The translations under genes were made by a program, and so were the position numbers. 64,000 bases of DNA from positions 62,001 through 126,000 of the forward strand of contig NZ_JAPDPI010000001.1 in NCBI RefSeq assembly GCF_026013615.1, read 5' to 3'. Origin of the DNA: Plebeiibacterium marinum. Lineage in GTDB: Bacteria; Bacteroidota; Bacteroidia; Bacteroidales; Marinilabiliaceae. The notes below the pieces were generated by a model. It ran no database searches. It had not been told where the DNA came from and saw only the letters and a list, made by a program, of their open reading frames with translations. Positions within the stretch are counted from its first letter, which is position 1. Every line of letters starts with the position of its first letter. This document shows positions 27,402 to 36,545 of the stretch, piece after piece.

Positions 27402-28499
27402 ATGAAGAAGTTAATTTTAGGTTTTGTTGCATGTATATGCATAATGGCTGTTAATGCCCAACATAACAAACCAACCTTTTCTTTCGATACTACGCTCCAT
27501 AATTTTGGAGAAATCAAAGAAGAAAAAGGAAAAGTATCCCATCAATTTTCTTTCACCAACACAGGAGGCCAACCTTTGGTAATACATAATGTAAGGGCCA
27601 GTTGCGGATGTACCTCACCAGAATGGACTCAAAAGCCAATTCCTCCCGGAGGCACCGGCTTTGTAAAGGCTACTTTTGATCCTTCTAACCGTCCTGGAAA
27701 TTTTAACAAAACCATTACTATTACAGCAAACACAGAACCTCAAAACACCTTATTGAGGATTACAGGAAAGGTAGAAGCCCGTCCCAAAACCATTGAAGAT
27801 ATATATCCCCGACAAATTGGGGAATTAAGGATGAAAACATCACATATCAGCTTTACCAGGATTGAACCCAAGGGTAGTAAAACTGAAGAGGTGGATATCG
27901 TAAATCCATCGGATAAAGATCTGACTATCGGATTTACAAGGGTTCCGGATCACATTATTATAAAGGCAGAACCTGAAGTCCTTAAACCAGGCGAAAAAGG
28001 AAAATTAGTTGCCACTTATGATGCATCAAAGAAAAATGATTGGGGCTTTGTTTATGATCAGATCTTTATCACTTTTAATGGAGAGGTAAACTACAAAAAC
28101 AGGATTAGTGTAAATGCCAATATCCAGGAAGATTTCAATAAATGGAGTGCTGACCAAAAAGCAAATGCCGCCAAGATTAATGTTGACAACAAAATATTTG
28201 ATTTTGGCACCATCAAGCAAGGAGAAAAAGCATCTCACACTTTTTACATTACCAATACGGGCAAATCTGATTTAATTATCAGAAAAGTAAAAGCCTCATG
28301 TGGCTGTACTGCTATCAAGCCTGACAAAACAGTAATTGCTCCTGGTGAGAAGACAGCAATTAAAGCCGAGTTTAACTCACGTGGTAAAACAGGCAGACAA
28401 AACAAATCGGTAACAGTAATAACAAACGACCCATTGGCAAGCAATATCTTGTTAAGAATACAAGGAACTGTAGAAGTTCCTGCATCAGAGGTTAAGTAG
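27402..28499 (+). CDS. Secreted protein with two DUF1573 (ASH-like) domains
   Basis: 365 residues. A signal peptide (LILGFVACICIMAVNAQ) is followed by a first DUF1573 domain (about 23-125: FDTTLHNFGEIKEEKGKVSH, VRASCGCTSPEW, IPPGGTG), a middle Ig-like stretch, and a second DUF1573 copy (about 250-360: FDFGTIKQGEKASHTF, VKASCGCTAIKP, VIAPGEKTAIKAEF). The paired SCGCT motifs are the family hallmark. DUF1573 proteins are exported Ig-like proteins abundant in Bacteroidota, with no proven function. It is ended by a strong terminator and is therefore probably monocistronic. Confidence 0.9.
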   Translation: MKKLILGFVACICIMAVNAQHNKPTFSFDTTLHNFGEIKEEKGKVSHQFSFTNTGGQPLVIHNVRASCGCTSPEWTQKPIPPGGTGFVKATFDPSNRPGNFNKTITITANTEPQNTLLRITGKVEARPKTIEDIYPRQIGELRMKTSHISFTRIEPKGSKTEEVDIVNPSDKDLTIGFTRVPDHIIIKAEPEVLKPGEKGKLVATYDASKKNDWGFVYDQIFITFNGEVNYKNRISVNANIQEDFNKWSADQKANAAKINVDNKIFDFGTIKQGEKASHTFYITNTGKSDLIIRKVKASCGCTAIKPDKTVIAPGEKTAIKAEFNSRGKTGRQNKSVTVITNDPLASNILLRIQGTVEVPASEVK

Positions 28500-28521
28500 A
28501 ATATTAAAACACCGCAATACT

Positions 28522-28557
28522 AAAAACGGAGTGCCAGCAAAGGCACTCCGTTTTTTT
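28522..28557 (+). terminator. Strong intrinsic terminator after the DUF1573 gene
   Basis: ACGGAGTGCC pairs with GGCACTCCGT across a 6-base loop, preceded by an A-run and followed by seven T (28551-28557). Confidence 0.92.
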
Positions 28558-28631
28558 ATAAAATTTAATTAATTCAGGGTTTATCATTTATAAAATGTAA
28601 ATTCGCATCAAATAAACAGAAAGGATTTAGT

Positions 28632-29744
28632 ATGCAGCATGATGATCATATAGAAAACCATGACGATTTTAAAAATCTTGTTGTAAATAAAGGAGTAGAG
28701 CAGGTTCAAACGGTAAATTCAGCGGCAGCAAAACGTTTTCTTGCAAAAAAAAGAAAGCTGCCAACTGTAGACCAGTTTTTTGAAGGGATTAGAGAAGGAG
28801 ATATTACATTGTTAAGCCAGGCTGTAACCTTGGTTGAAAGTGCCAGGCCTGATCACCAGAAAATTGCCCAACAGATTATAGAAAAATGCCTGCCCTTTGC
28901 AGGAAATTCACTACGATTAGGTATCACAGGAGTTCCCGGAGCAGGTAAAAGCACTACTATTGAAGCACTGGGTATGCATGTTATTAACAAAGGGGGAAAG
29001 CTGGCCGTATTGGCTATTGACCCCAGCAGCGAACGCTCAAAGGGAAGTATTTTGGGAGATAAAACCAGGATGGAAGAACTATCAGCGCATCCCAAAGCTT
29101 ATATACGCCCTTCCCCCTCTGCAGGATCACTAGGTGGTGTAGCCAGAAAAACAAGAGAAACCATTATTCTTTGTGAGGCAGCAGGGTTCGATACTATTTT
29201 TATTGAAACAGTTGGAGTTGGCCAATCTGAAACTGCCGTCCACTCAATGGTGGATTTCTTTTTGTTGATTATGCTGGCCGGAGCTGGTGACGAACTACAA
29301 GGAATAAAGCGCGGAATTATGGAAATGGCCGATGCCATTGCCATCAATAAAGCCGATGGAAACAATGTAAGAAGAGCAAGCATGGCAAAAGCGGAGTATA
29401 CAAGTGCTTTACATTTGTTTCCTCCAACAAAATCAGGTTGGACACCTATAGTGAAGACCTGTTCTGCATTAGAAAATACTGGTATTGCAGAATTGTGGGA
29501 TATGGTATTGGAGTATGCTGACAAAACAAATAAAAATGGTTATTTTGCACAGCGCCGTAGCGAGCAATCAAAATACTGGATGTTAGAATCCATAAACGAA
29601 GCGCTGCAGTCCAGCTTTTATCACAATAGTGAAATAAAAAAAGCAATAAATACGTTTGAACAGAAAGTAACAGATAATGAGGTAAGTTCATTTGCTGCGG
29701 CACAAGAACTTTTAAATATGTATTTTAACAAGATCAATAAATAG
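28632..29744 (+). CDS. meaB: MeaB/ArgK-type GTPase chaperone of methylmalonyl-CoA mutase
   Basis: 370 residues. G3E-family motifs: P-loop GVPGAGKSTTIEALG near residue 100, DPSSERSKGSILGDKTRM, FIETVGVGQSE (switch/G3) and AINKAD (G4, in the NKxD position). MeaB uses GTP to protect and reload adenosylcobalamin on methylmalonyl-CoA mutase, which functions in succinate/propionate metabolism. The mutase genes mutA/mutB, often adjacent, are not in this window. An N-terminal extension of about 45 residues precedes the usual domain. A TlpA-type thioredoxin gene follows after 22 bases and may be co-transcribed. Confidence 0.93.
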   Translation: MQHDDHIENHDDFKNLVVNKGVEQVQTVNSAAAKRFLAKKRKLPTVDQFFEGIREGDITLLSQAVTLVESARPDHQKIAQQIIEKCLPFAGNSLRLGITGVPGAGKSTTIEALGMHVINKGGKLAVLAIDPSSERSKGSILGDKTRMEELSAHPKAYIRPSPSAGSLGGVARKTRETIILCEAAGFDTIFIETVGVGQSETAVHSMVDFFLLIMLAGAGDELQGIKRGIMEMADAIAINKADGNNVRRASMAKAEYTSALHLFPPTKSGWTPIVKTCSALENTGIAELWDMVLEYADKTNKNGYFAQRRSEQSKYWMLESINEALQSSFYHNSEIKKAINTFEQKVTDNEVSSFAAAQELLNMYFNKINK

Positions 29745-29766
29745 AAATCACTTAAATAATCAAATA

Positions 29767-30867
29767 ATGAAACAATTACTTTTAGTGGCTATCCTAGCCA
29801 TTTCTTTTGTTGCTTGTCAGCAAAAAACTTATACCATAGAGGGTACTATTGAAGGAGTAACCGAAGGACAGGCTGTACTTCAAAAGCTTGAAAACGGAAG
29901 ACCTGCTCCAATTGATACAGCCCAGATAGTTGAAGGAAAATTTACTTTTACGGGTAGCGAAGAGGTACCTCAGGTTTATTTAATATTTGTTGATGATAAC
30001 AAAGCGCCTATCATGTTCTTTGGCGAAAATGCCAATATCAACATAAAAGTTGCTGATATCAATAAAATGAGCGAAGCTGAAATTACCGGAACAGAGGCCA
30101 ATGAACTAATGGCTGGTTTTATGAAAGAGCTACCGGGAAGAGCAAGGCTGGAAGAATTGCAAGCGGATTTCCAAAAAGCAATGATGGCCAATGACAAGGA
30201 TAAAATGGGAGCTTTAAGAACTGAAGCTAACGAATTAATGGAAGAGCAAAAAGCTTTCTTTTTACAGTTTATCAAAAATAACACCGGAAGCATCGTAAGT
30301 GCTTACCTTGCCAATCAGGCTGCACGCGACATGGAGTTTGACGAGCTTAAAAGTTTAGTGGCTGATTTTGAAGCCAACCTGGGCGACCATATGTATGTAA
30401 CTAACTTAAAAGAATCTTTAGAAGCCGTAGAGAAGGCAGAAGCTGCAAAAAAAGCAACCGAAGTTGGTGCAATTGCTCCTGACTTTACACTAGAAAGCAT
30501 TAATGGGGCAGCTATTTCACTATCTTCTTTAAAAGGAAAATATGTATTAGTTGATTTTTGGGCTTCATGGTGTAAGCCTTGTAGAGGCGAAAACCCTAAT
30601 GTTGTTAAGGCTTTTAATGCTTACGCAAGCAAAGGATTTGATGTATTAAGCGTATCTCTTGACCGTGATTCTGCAGCATGGAAAAAAGCAGTTGAAGAAG
30701 ATGGATTGGTTTGGAACCAGGTTATTGACGCAAAAGGTGACATTGCCCAAACTTACGGAGTTCAAGGCATTCCTTTTACTGTACTTTTAGATAAAGAGGG
30801 AAAAATTATTGCTAAAAACCTACGTGGAGAAGCTTTGGATGAAAAGCTTGCTGAGTTATTGAATTAA
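29767..30867 (+). CDS. TlpA-type thioredoxin-like lipoprotein (DUF4369-like N-terminus)
   Basis: 366 residues. A lipoprotein signal (LLLVAILAISFVACQQ, lipid Cys at residue 17) is followed by a DUF4369-like beta domain (about 20-120: YTIEGTIEGVTEGQAVLQK), a helical linker (about 120-225) and an AhpC/TSA-type thioredoxin domain (about 230-366) with redox motif WASWCKPCRGENP and the cis-Pro in GVQGIPFTVLLDKEG. It probably reduces periplasmic disulfides or cytochrome/maturation partners. This architecture is one of the commonest in Bacteroidota. It ends at a bidirectional terminator. Confidence 0.9.
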   Translation: MKQLLLVAILAISFVACQQKTYTIEGTIEGVTEGQAVLQKLENGRPAPIDTAQIVEGKFTFTGSEEVPQVYLIFVDDNKAPIMFFGENANINIKVADINKMSEAEITGTEANELMAGFMKELPGRARLEELQADFQKAMMANDKDKMGALRTEANELMEEQKAFFLQFIKNNTGSIVSAYLANQAARDMEFDELKSLVADFEANLGDHMYVTNLKESLEAVEKAEAAKKATEVGAIAPDFTLESINGAAISLSSLKGKYVLVDFWASWCKPCRGENPNVVKAFNAYASKGFDVLSVSLDRDSAAWKKAVEEDGLVWNQVIDAKGDIAQTYGVQGIPFTVLLDKEGKIIAKNLRGEALDEKLAELLN

Positions 30868-30892
30868 TAAAACTCTGTTTTCATAAAGACTT

Positions 30893-30930
30893 AAAAGGGC
30901 GCCCTCAAAAGGGCGCCTTTTTTTTTATAT
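30893..30930. terminator. Bidirectional terminator between convergent genes
   Basis: AAAAGGGCGCCC pairs with GGGCGCCTTTT (one bulged G), followed by nine T on the plus strand and, in the other direction, a T-run from the leading A-run. It serves the thioredoxin gene and the converging DUF3857 gene. Confidence 0.85.
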
Positions 30931-32874
30931 CTGTTCTTCTTTTCTAATCACAATGCTTTGATTGAGCTTTTCTGTAAGGTTTTTATAGAATATCTTCAAA
31001 TCGCGATAAGCCTCTGCCGGATAAATAGCTTTTTTAATTAAATAATTGCCAGATATTACAATAGTATTACTGTTTTGTTTTATGGCCTTAAATTCAAAGG
31101 ATGCATTTTTGGTAACTTTTGAAAATAAATCAGGCATCTTTTCAATTTCATATCCCTCCGGTACATTTATATGGGCCTGGTATAACTTGAAGGACGGATA
31201 AACAAAATCAATACTATAGTCCCTTTTGTTCTGTTTAAAAGGATTTTCTTTTATCGGAAACTTAATAAAAGGACTAAAAATATATTGGTCTTCAATCTGG
31301 TCAACATGGCTGGTAAAATCAAATTCAAAATTAAAATTTTGGTCAGTTTCATTTGAAGTTATAGCAATTTCACCTTCCAAATCCAGTCCTTCAGCTTTTA
31401 TGCTATTTACAAATTTCTCTTCATCTTTAGTAAAGCTTTTTCTTTTATCTATAGCAATATGGCCAGTAGCATTAACAGTTGCTTTTCCTTCTAAAATAGC
31501 TTGTTCCGGATTAAAATTATAAACAAGAATAGTACTGTTTTTTGAGGGTGACGTATTATAAATGTTTACCCACTGTTCTTTTTCTTCATCAACTACAAAA
31601 CCTTTACCATTACAGCAGTTAGCTGGAATTATATTGGTAGGACAATAAGGATCTGTTGCATCAATAAGCATAGTTTCATTGTCAACCGTTGCCAATATCA
31701 GTACATCATTAAAAACATCGGCAAAGGGAAAGTCGTTGTATACTTTTCCGTGATCACGTGTACTTATGATTACAGGCCTACAATTAACCCCCTGACTTTT
31801 GAGAATTCCCAATGCCATCAGGTTTATATTTGCACTGTTTCCCGTTTTTTGAGAAGTAAATTCTTTAATACTCTTTAAAGCCCATTTATCATTTCTACCA
31901 TTGTGTTTATAGTTTAATTTCATATGCTGTACTACGGCTTCTATTTTTTCCATATCAGTTTTACCTGCAAGACTTGAAAAATTCTTGCTCCCCAGTTTTT
32001 CTGATTTTTTGATATACTTCCCAAACCATTCATGATCCATAAAATCTTTTGCCAGAGCAGGCCATGTGGTTAATACTTTTTGAGAGTAGCCTGAAGGATA
32101 ATTTATTTCAGATAGCTGGAAATCAATTTTCTTCACATAGTCTGATCGAGAGGATATAAAACTTTCGTCAGTAAATGAAGGAATATTTTTCATTCCAAAA
32201 GTGTATTCCAAATCTTTAAAAGAAAGGTTCATAAACTGCCTTTCCATACCTTTGGATTCCTGGCTTTCATAAACATCAAAGGAAGAAAATCCTTGCGCCC
32301 TGTAGGTATAGGAATAAAAAGGAATCATATAAGTTTTATATTCGCTGTAAATAGTGGGCAAGTCATTTTGAAATTCCCAATCCGGCAGATTAAATAAAAA
32401 TGGTGAATACACGGTATAACTATAATCAATGATACAGCCTTCTTTTAAGTCGGGCATTGCAAACTTTTTCATATACCAATGTTTATTGACCGGCTCTTTA
32501 AAAATTTGCTCCTGATCAAGTTGCGTTTGTTCCAGAGTACTCCCGTTAAAATAATATGTAGTGGCAGAAATATCCTTAACAGTTTCCATTTCACTTTCGC
32601 CTATATATAATGGAATCTCAACTTCCCCCTGGTCAAAAGCTGATTCTTTAAAGATCTTAACTCGTTTGTGCCTTGTGTATTTAATATCAAAACCAGCGTC
32701 GTTTCTTACAAAACTAACCTTCCCTTTGTCGAATATGACAACGGCAGGTGCTTTGGGTTCAAAAGAACACTGTGTTAACCGCATTCCTGAATCATGGTTT
32801 TCTTCAGGAGGCGTTTGAGCATTAGTAATAAAAATTGCTGTTAAAATGATTAGAGTTAAAAATAGTTTTCGCAT
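30925..32874 (-). CDS. DUF3857 / transglutaminase-like secreted protein with degenerate active site
   Basis: 649 residues. A signal peptide (LFLTLIILTAIFITNAQ) is followed by DUF3857 (about 50-200: YTRHKRVKIFKESAFDQGEVE), a transglutaminase-like core (about 280-420) and a C-terminal beta domain. In the core the position of the catalytic Cys is Ser (KTGNSANINLMAL). By alignment with the neighbouring DUF3857 protein the catalytic His is Asp (VFNDVLIL), while the Asp is kept (LIDATDPYCP). It is therefore probably not a transglutaminase or protease. It is exported, function unknown, and 48 bases downstream of the paralogous gene at 32923, likely one operon. Confidence 0.85.
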   Translation of the reverse strand: MRKLFLTLIILTAIFITNAQTPPEENHDSGMRLTQCSFEPKAPAVVIFDKGKVSFVRNDAGFDIKYTRHKRVKIFKESAFDQGEVEIPLYIGESEMETVKDISATTYYFNGSTLEQTQLDQEQIFKEPVNKHWYMKKFAMPDLKEGCIIDYSYTVYSPFLFNLPDWEFQNDLPTIYSEYKTYMIPFYSYTYRAQGFSSFDVYESQESKGMERQFMNLSFKDLEYTFGMKNIPSFTDESFISSRSDYVKKIDFQLSEINYPSGYSQKVLTTWPALAKDFMDHEWFGKYIKKSEKLGSKNFSSLAGKTDMEKIEAVVQHMKLNYKHNGRNDKWALKSIKEFTSQKTGNSANINLMALGILKSQGVNCRPVIISTRDHGKVYNDFPFADVFNDVLILATVDNETMLIDATDPYCPTNIIPANCCNGKGFVVDEEKEQWVNIYNTSPSKNSTILVYNFNPEQAILEGKATVNATGHIAIDKRKSFTKDEEKFVNSIKAEGLDLEGEIAITSNETDQNFNFEFDFTSHVDQIEDQYIFSPFIKFPIKENPFKQNKRDYSIDFVYPSFKLYQAHINVPEGYEIEKMPDLFSKVTKNASFEFKAIKQNSNTIVISGNYLIKKAIYPAEAYRDLKIFYKNLTEKLNQSIVIRKEEQI

Positions 32875-32922
32875 ATAACTTAATGGTTTATAATAAATAC
32901 TAAAAAAACGATGTAGGTATTA

Positions 32923-34761
32923 CTACATTTTAATCAGTATTTTTTTGTTATCTTCTTTTATTGATGTTTGTATGAATTGATAAAATTCTTTATAATCACT
33001 TTTGGGGTAGTTTCCCTGAAAAACCTCGAACGTACGAAAAACATATAGTTTATCTTCTTCTGTTTTGAACGATCTGATATACCTGCCAAAATTTGTTTCT
33101 ATATTGTTTTCTGTTAAACCTTTTACTTCAGTAATATTATGACTAAACTGATATATAACCGTGTCACACTTATTTATTGGGTAATAAACAAGAATGTCGT
33201 TTTTTCTGTCCTCTGGTTTATTAAGGTTATACCTGATCGGTTTAAAGGGCTTTAATAGTGTTTGTTGCGATAATTTTTCAGTTAAATCGTGCACAGCCCC
33301 GTCAAGGTGCAACCTGATATATGCAGAGTCTCTGTTAGCTCTGCTGATATCAAATTGCACAATATCGGTTTTGTCCATAATGCCCAACTCATCTATATAT
33401 TGCTCTTTGTCTTTACTCGAAAGCTGGGTATCAAAAGATTTCAACCTGTCAAATCCAAGACCATATACAATAGCATCACTGGTAAATCTTGCATCGCCTG
33501 CTTCTGTAAAAGAAATATGAGTAACATAGCTTTCCAGGGCATTTGAAATATCATGTTGCGGGGTTTTTACCAGCTTGCTGTCATTTTCCCTTACTACCAA
33601 CGACAACCGGTTTTGAGTATATCCTCCAAGGTAATTAAAGGGTGCTGTTTTATCTGTACATTCAAGCCATATGGTATCCTGATCTAAAGGGACGCAAAGA
33701 ATAATATGGTTTGACTGATGCGATGGGAAGTCCCTGTTCACTTTATCAGGTTTAATACCAGAGTAAATGGTTGTATAATAAGCATCAATATTGATCTCTT
33801 TTAGTAAAGCCTTCATATAGTTTGACAAAGCCTTACAATCGCCAAAACGGTTTTCACAGACATATGTTGCAGGATAAGGTACAAGTCCCCCATTATCAAG
33901 CGACACTAAAATATAACGTGTGTTATCTTGCAAATAATGATATAGTATTTTAACCTTTTCCTTTGTTGATGAAACTGAATCAGTAAGTTGATGTACCTTA
34001 TTTACCTCATCCTGCGAAAGGTCATCAAGCCCCTCGATTAGTTTATACTTCCATTTTCCAAATTCCTTCCACGATGTACTATTGCCAGCTATTCCATACC
34101 TAAACTCTTTGGGCATAACTTCTACATAAGGCGATACATCTTGTTGATGAGGAGAAAACGACTCTGGTTTATCTGGTACATAATCAACAATATCCCATGT
34201 ATAGGAATCCACATCATTCAAACTTACTATTTGAGCAGAGTCCACTTTGTGCTGATTTATACTAATAGGTGTTCCTAACGGTATATTTAATGTCAACCTG
34301 GATTTCCTTGTGCTGAGCCTGGTATCTCCACTTGGTTTCCAATCTGCCAGGGAAATAAAATCATTAAATATTGTTGAATAACTATATTTTATAATGTAAG
34401 GAAACCGGTTATGTATCAAGTCAAATTTCAGCAAGCGGTAATCTGTATGAAACTCTATTCCACTTTGTGCTGTAGTATTAATTATTTCTTTCTTTTTTAA
34501 GGTGCGGATTTTGTTACCGGACATATCATAAATTTCGGCAACCAGGTTATTTGGATTATTCCCCTGCTGATAAAAGATTTCAATTTCAGCGTATTTTGTT
34601 CCGGCACCATTGTTTATCTGTATTTCATATTCATAAGTTTCTTTTATATTCCTGCCGTTGTAATTTATGATAGTGTTGAAATTGACAATTTCCGCATCGT
34701 ATTTTTGAGCCAATAAGCTAGTTGAAATAAATAGTAAGAGTAGGGGTATTTTTTTCCACAT
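32923..34761 (-). CDS. DUF3857 / transglutaminase-domain secreted protein (triad intact)
   Basis: About 612 residues from the ATG at 34761. That start begins a signal peptide (MWKKIPLLLLFISTSLLAQ); a longer frame to 34818 would bury it. DUF3857 lies around 25-190 and a transglutaminase-like core around 260-400 with all three catalytic residues: Cys in RFGDCKALSNYMKALL, His in SNHIILCV and Asp in LECTDKTAPF. It is a paralogue of the next gene downstream, which has lost Cys and His. It is probably a periplasmic Cys peptidase or transamidase acting on envelope peptides; the substrate is unknown. Confidence 0.87.
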   Translation of the reverse strand: MWKKIPLLLLFISTSLLAQKYDAEIVNFNTIINYNGRNIKETYEYEIQINNGAGTKYAEIEIFYQQGNNPNNLVAEIYDMSGNKIRTLKKKEIINTTAQSGIEFHTDYRLLKFDLIHNRFPYIIKYSYSTIFNDFISLADWKPSGDTRLSTRKSRLTLNIPLGTPISINQHKVDSAQIVSLNDVDSYTWDIVDYVPDKPESFSPHQQDVSPYVEVMPKEFRYGIAGNSTSWKEFGKWKYKLIEGLDDLSQDEVNKVHQLTDSVSSTKEKVKILYHYLQDNTRYILVSLDNGGLVPYPATYVCENRFGDCKALSNYMKALLKEINIDAYYTTIYSGIKPDKVNRDFPSHQSNHIILCVPLDQDTIWLECTDKTAPFNYLGGYTQNRLSLVVRENDSKLVKTPQHDISNALESYVTHISFTEAGDARFTSDAIVYGLGFDRLKSFDTQLSSKDKEQYIDELGIMDKTDIVQFDISRANRDSAYIRLHLDGAVHDLTEKLSQQTLLKPFKPIRYNLNKPEDRKNDILVYYPINKCDTVIYQFSHNITEVKGLTENNIETNFGRYIRSFKTEEDKLYVFRTFEVFQGNYPKSDYKEFYQFIQTSIKEDNKKILIKM

Positions 34762-34950
34762 ATTAAAATAAGGTTGTTTTCTTTCTTTGCTAAACCAAGA
34801 TACTAAAAAAACAAACAATATGTGTCGAATATTTTACGAAGGTATACATTCGAACTATAAACATTAAATATACTCAGGTTAGTTGTTGATTAATGGCACA
34901 AATAAACATTGAATTGGCACTCAAATGCAGTTTGACCAAGCTCTATAAAC

Positions 34951-34997
34951 GTTGCGAGGATACAACAAAATTCAAAAATATTGTATCCTCGCATAAC
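34951..34997 (-). terminator. 12-bp perfect hairpin downstream of the scramblase-like gene
   Basis: GCGAGGATACAA (34954-34965) pairs with TTGTATCCTCGC (34981-34992), 15-base loop; GTT/AAC flanks extend it past a 2-base bulge. It is about 30 bases past the stop at 35024 on the minus strand. The T-run is weak, so it may be a terminator or an mRNA-end stabiliser. Confidence 0.6.
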
Positions 34998-35023
34998 AAA
35001 CTGGAATATTTTTACCCCTGTCA

Positions 35024-35611
35024 TTATTCTTTCAGTACCATATCAATACACATAACAGCAGCCAAAATCATTAATCGGATAGGACTTCCGGAAGGTACCC
35101 TTTCATCTATCTGAAGCATGTAATTATCAGCTGTAGTGAACATTTCTTTTCCTAATCCTGCCCACTTTTTGCTAACATGAGCAAATTCCACTTCATCTTT
35201 TATAAATTTAAAGTCCCAACTAGTCCATTTTCCTTTCAAGGCGCAAAGCATATTATCGTTTGCATCAAATAAATTAAACTTGCCTCCTATCGAAAAAAAG
35301 CGTTGCTTAAACCTTCCTACAAGGGCATCGTTTTCATCAAACACCTCCACTGTAGAAACAAAAAAAGCAATGCCCCTTTTAACAGTTAACACTTTTTCTC
35401 CAGCCTCCGTCCTTATCTCCACACAAAATGGAGTCATTCTTTTATAATCTGTAAAACGCAGTAATTTGGTAAAAAATCCAAGGTTGTTTTCCCTGCAAGT
35501 CATTATCATTTCCTGAGTGTCGGGATTATAGATATCATAGTTATTGGCCGCTTTAAACATGCCAACATGTTCTTTTACAAAGAATAGATTTTTGTTTAAT
35601 ATGGAATTCAT
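35024..35611 (-). CDS. Phospholipid scramblase / LURP-one-related family protein
   Basis: 195 residues. It begins NKNLFFVKEHVGMFKAANNYDIYN and continues as a single 12-stranded-barrel-like domain (FCVEIRTEAGEKVLTVKRG, VEVFDENDALVGRFKQRF, FNLFDANDNMLCALKGKW). It ends with a hydrophobic helix (IRLMILAAVMCIDMVLK) as in scramblase and Tubby/LURP-one-like proteins. Bacterial members have no proven lipid-flipping activity. There is no signal peptide, so it is probably cytoplasmic and possibly membrane-associated through the C-terminal helix. It is divergent from the barrel gene at 35754. A family-level call only. Confidence 0.75.
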   Translation of the reverse strand: MNSILNKNLFFVKEHVGMFKAANNYDIYNPDTQEMIMTCRENNLGFFTKLLRFTDYKRMTPFCVEIRTEAGEKVLTVKRGIAFFVSTVEVFDENDALVGRFKQRFFSIGGKFNLFDANDNMLCALKGKWTSWDFKFIKDEVEFAHVSKKWAGLGKEMFTTADNYMLQIDERVPSGSPIRLMILAAVMCIDMVLKE

Positions 35612-35753
35612 GTTTTTGTGATTTATAAAATTTCTTTTTGAAATTATTTAATGAGTAATCGTGCCAAAATAACGAAAGTTTTTTAAGTCGGCTATTTTTA
35701 TTTGTAACTTGTAGCGTATATTTAAATTTACAACCTGAATAACAATAGTTATT

Positions 35754-36380
35754 ATGAGAATCTTCTTTACAACCATAATTTTTCTTTTTGCATTAGCGCT
35801 TAATGTGCCTGGGCAAGAAATCAATACTGTTTACGCATCGGATTCAAAACCAATATACTTTGGTTTTGGTATTGGATTTGGTTTTTTTTATCCGGATGAT
35901 GTTAACGATTATATAAGCGAACAGTTACAGGGGTATGATATATATTCGGGAACAAAGGAAATATATATGAATTTTAGTGGAAGGGCATCATTGTATTTTA
36001 AAATGACTCAAAATATTGATCTGGGTATTTTTTTAGAAGCAGCCTGGGCTCCTAAATGGATATATGATGAGGCAGACTATTATTTTTCTTTCTCCAGGGT
36101 TTCGCCGGGAATTGCTCCCAAAATTTATTTCCCTGTTGGTTCTGGGAAAAATGCTTTCTTTATTTCGCCCGGAGTGATGTACAACAATATGAAATTTGAA
36201 GGTTATCAAGCTTCAAATATTGGAGGAAAACTACAGGCCGGAGCTAGTTTAAAACTCGGCAGCATAAAACTTCAACCGTATGGAGCAATAAATATTGCCA
36301 ATGCTTCAGATAAAACTGCGATGGGAGATTTTGATTTGAATTATACCGATTTTCATATTGGAGTGGAAGTATTGCTGTGA
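35754..36380 (+). CDS. Small outer-membrane beta-barrel protein
   Basis: 208 residues. A signal peptide (FTTIIFLFALALNVPGQ, cleavage near residue 22) is followed by alternating aromatic/Gly-rich strands (YFGFGIGFGFFYPDD, IDLGIFLEAAWAP, KLQAGASLKLGSIKLQPYG) and ends with a short strand, HIGVEVLL. The pattern fits an 8-stranded barrel of the porin-like/OMP_b-brl type. Start ATG, no recognisable promoter box. No neighbours on the same strand. Ligand and function unknown. Confidence 0.7.
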   Translation: MRIFFTTIIFLFALALNVPGQEINTVYASDSKPIYFGFGIGFGFFYPDDVNDYISEQLQGYDIYSGTKEIYMNFSGRASLYFKMTQNIDLGIFLEAAWAPKWIYDEADYYFSFSRVSPGIAPKIYFPVGSGKNAFFISPGVMYNNMKFEGYQASNIGGKLQAGASLKLGSIKLQPYGAINIANASDKTAMGDFDLNYTDFHIGVEVLL

Positions 36381-36545
36381 AGTCTTTAATAAAAATTGTT
36401 CTATAATGCGATCAATCTCTTTTAACGGCAAATTGCCCCCTATTGGTTTCAACAAGATTCGTAAAAATTAATACAGTGAACTAATTCATTAAATGAAGGA
36501 GCTCGGATTGTACAATACGATTAGCCTCTCATTATTTTCATAAAT

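Noticed and set aside
32923-34818. Start of the DUF3857 protein at 34818
   Set aside because: It would place 19 residues in front of a clear signal peptide beginning at the ATG 34761.
34893-35114. 73-codon plus-strand frame around the hairpin at 34.95 kb
   Set aside because: It covers the hairpin and runs antisense into the scramblase-like gene; composition is not protein-like.
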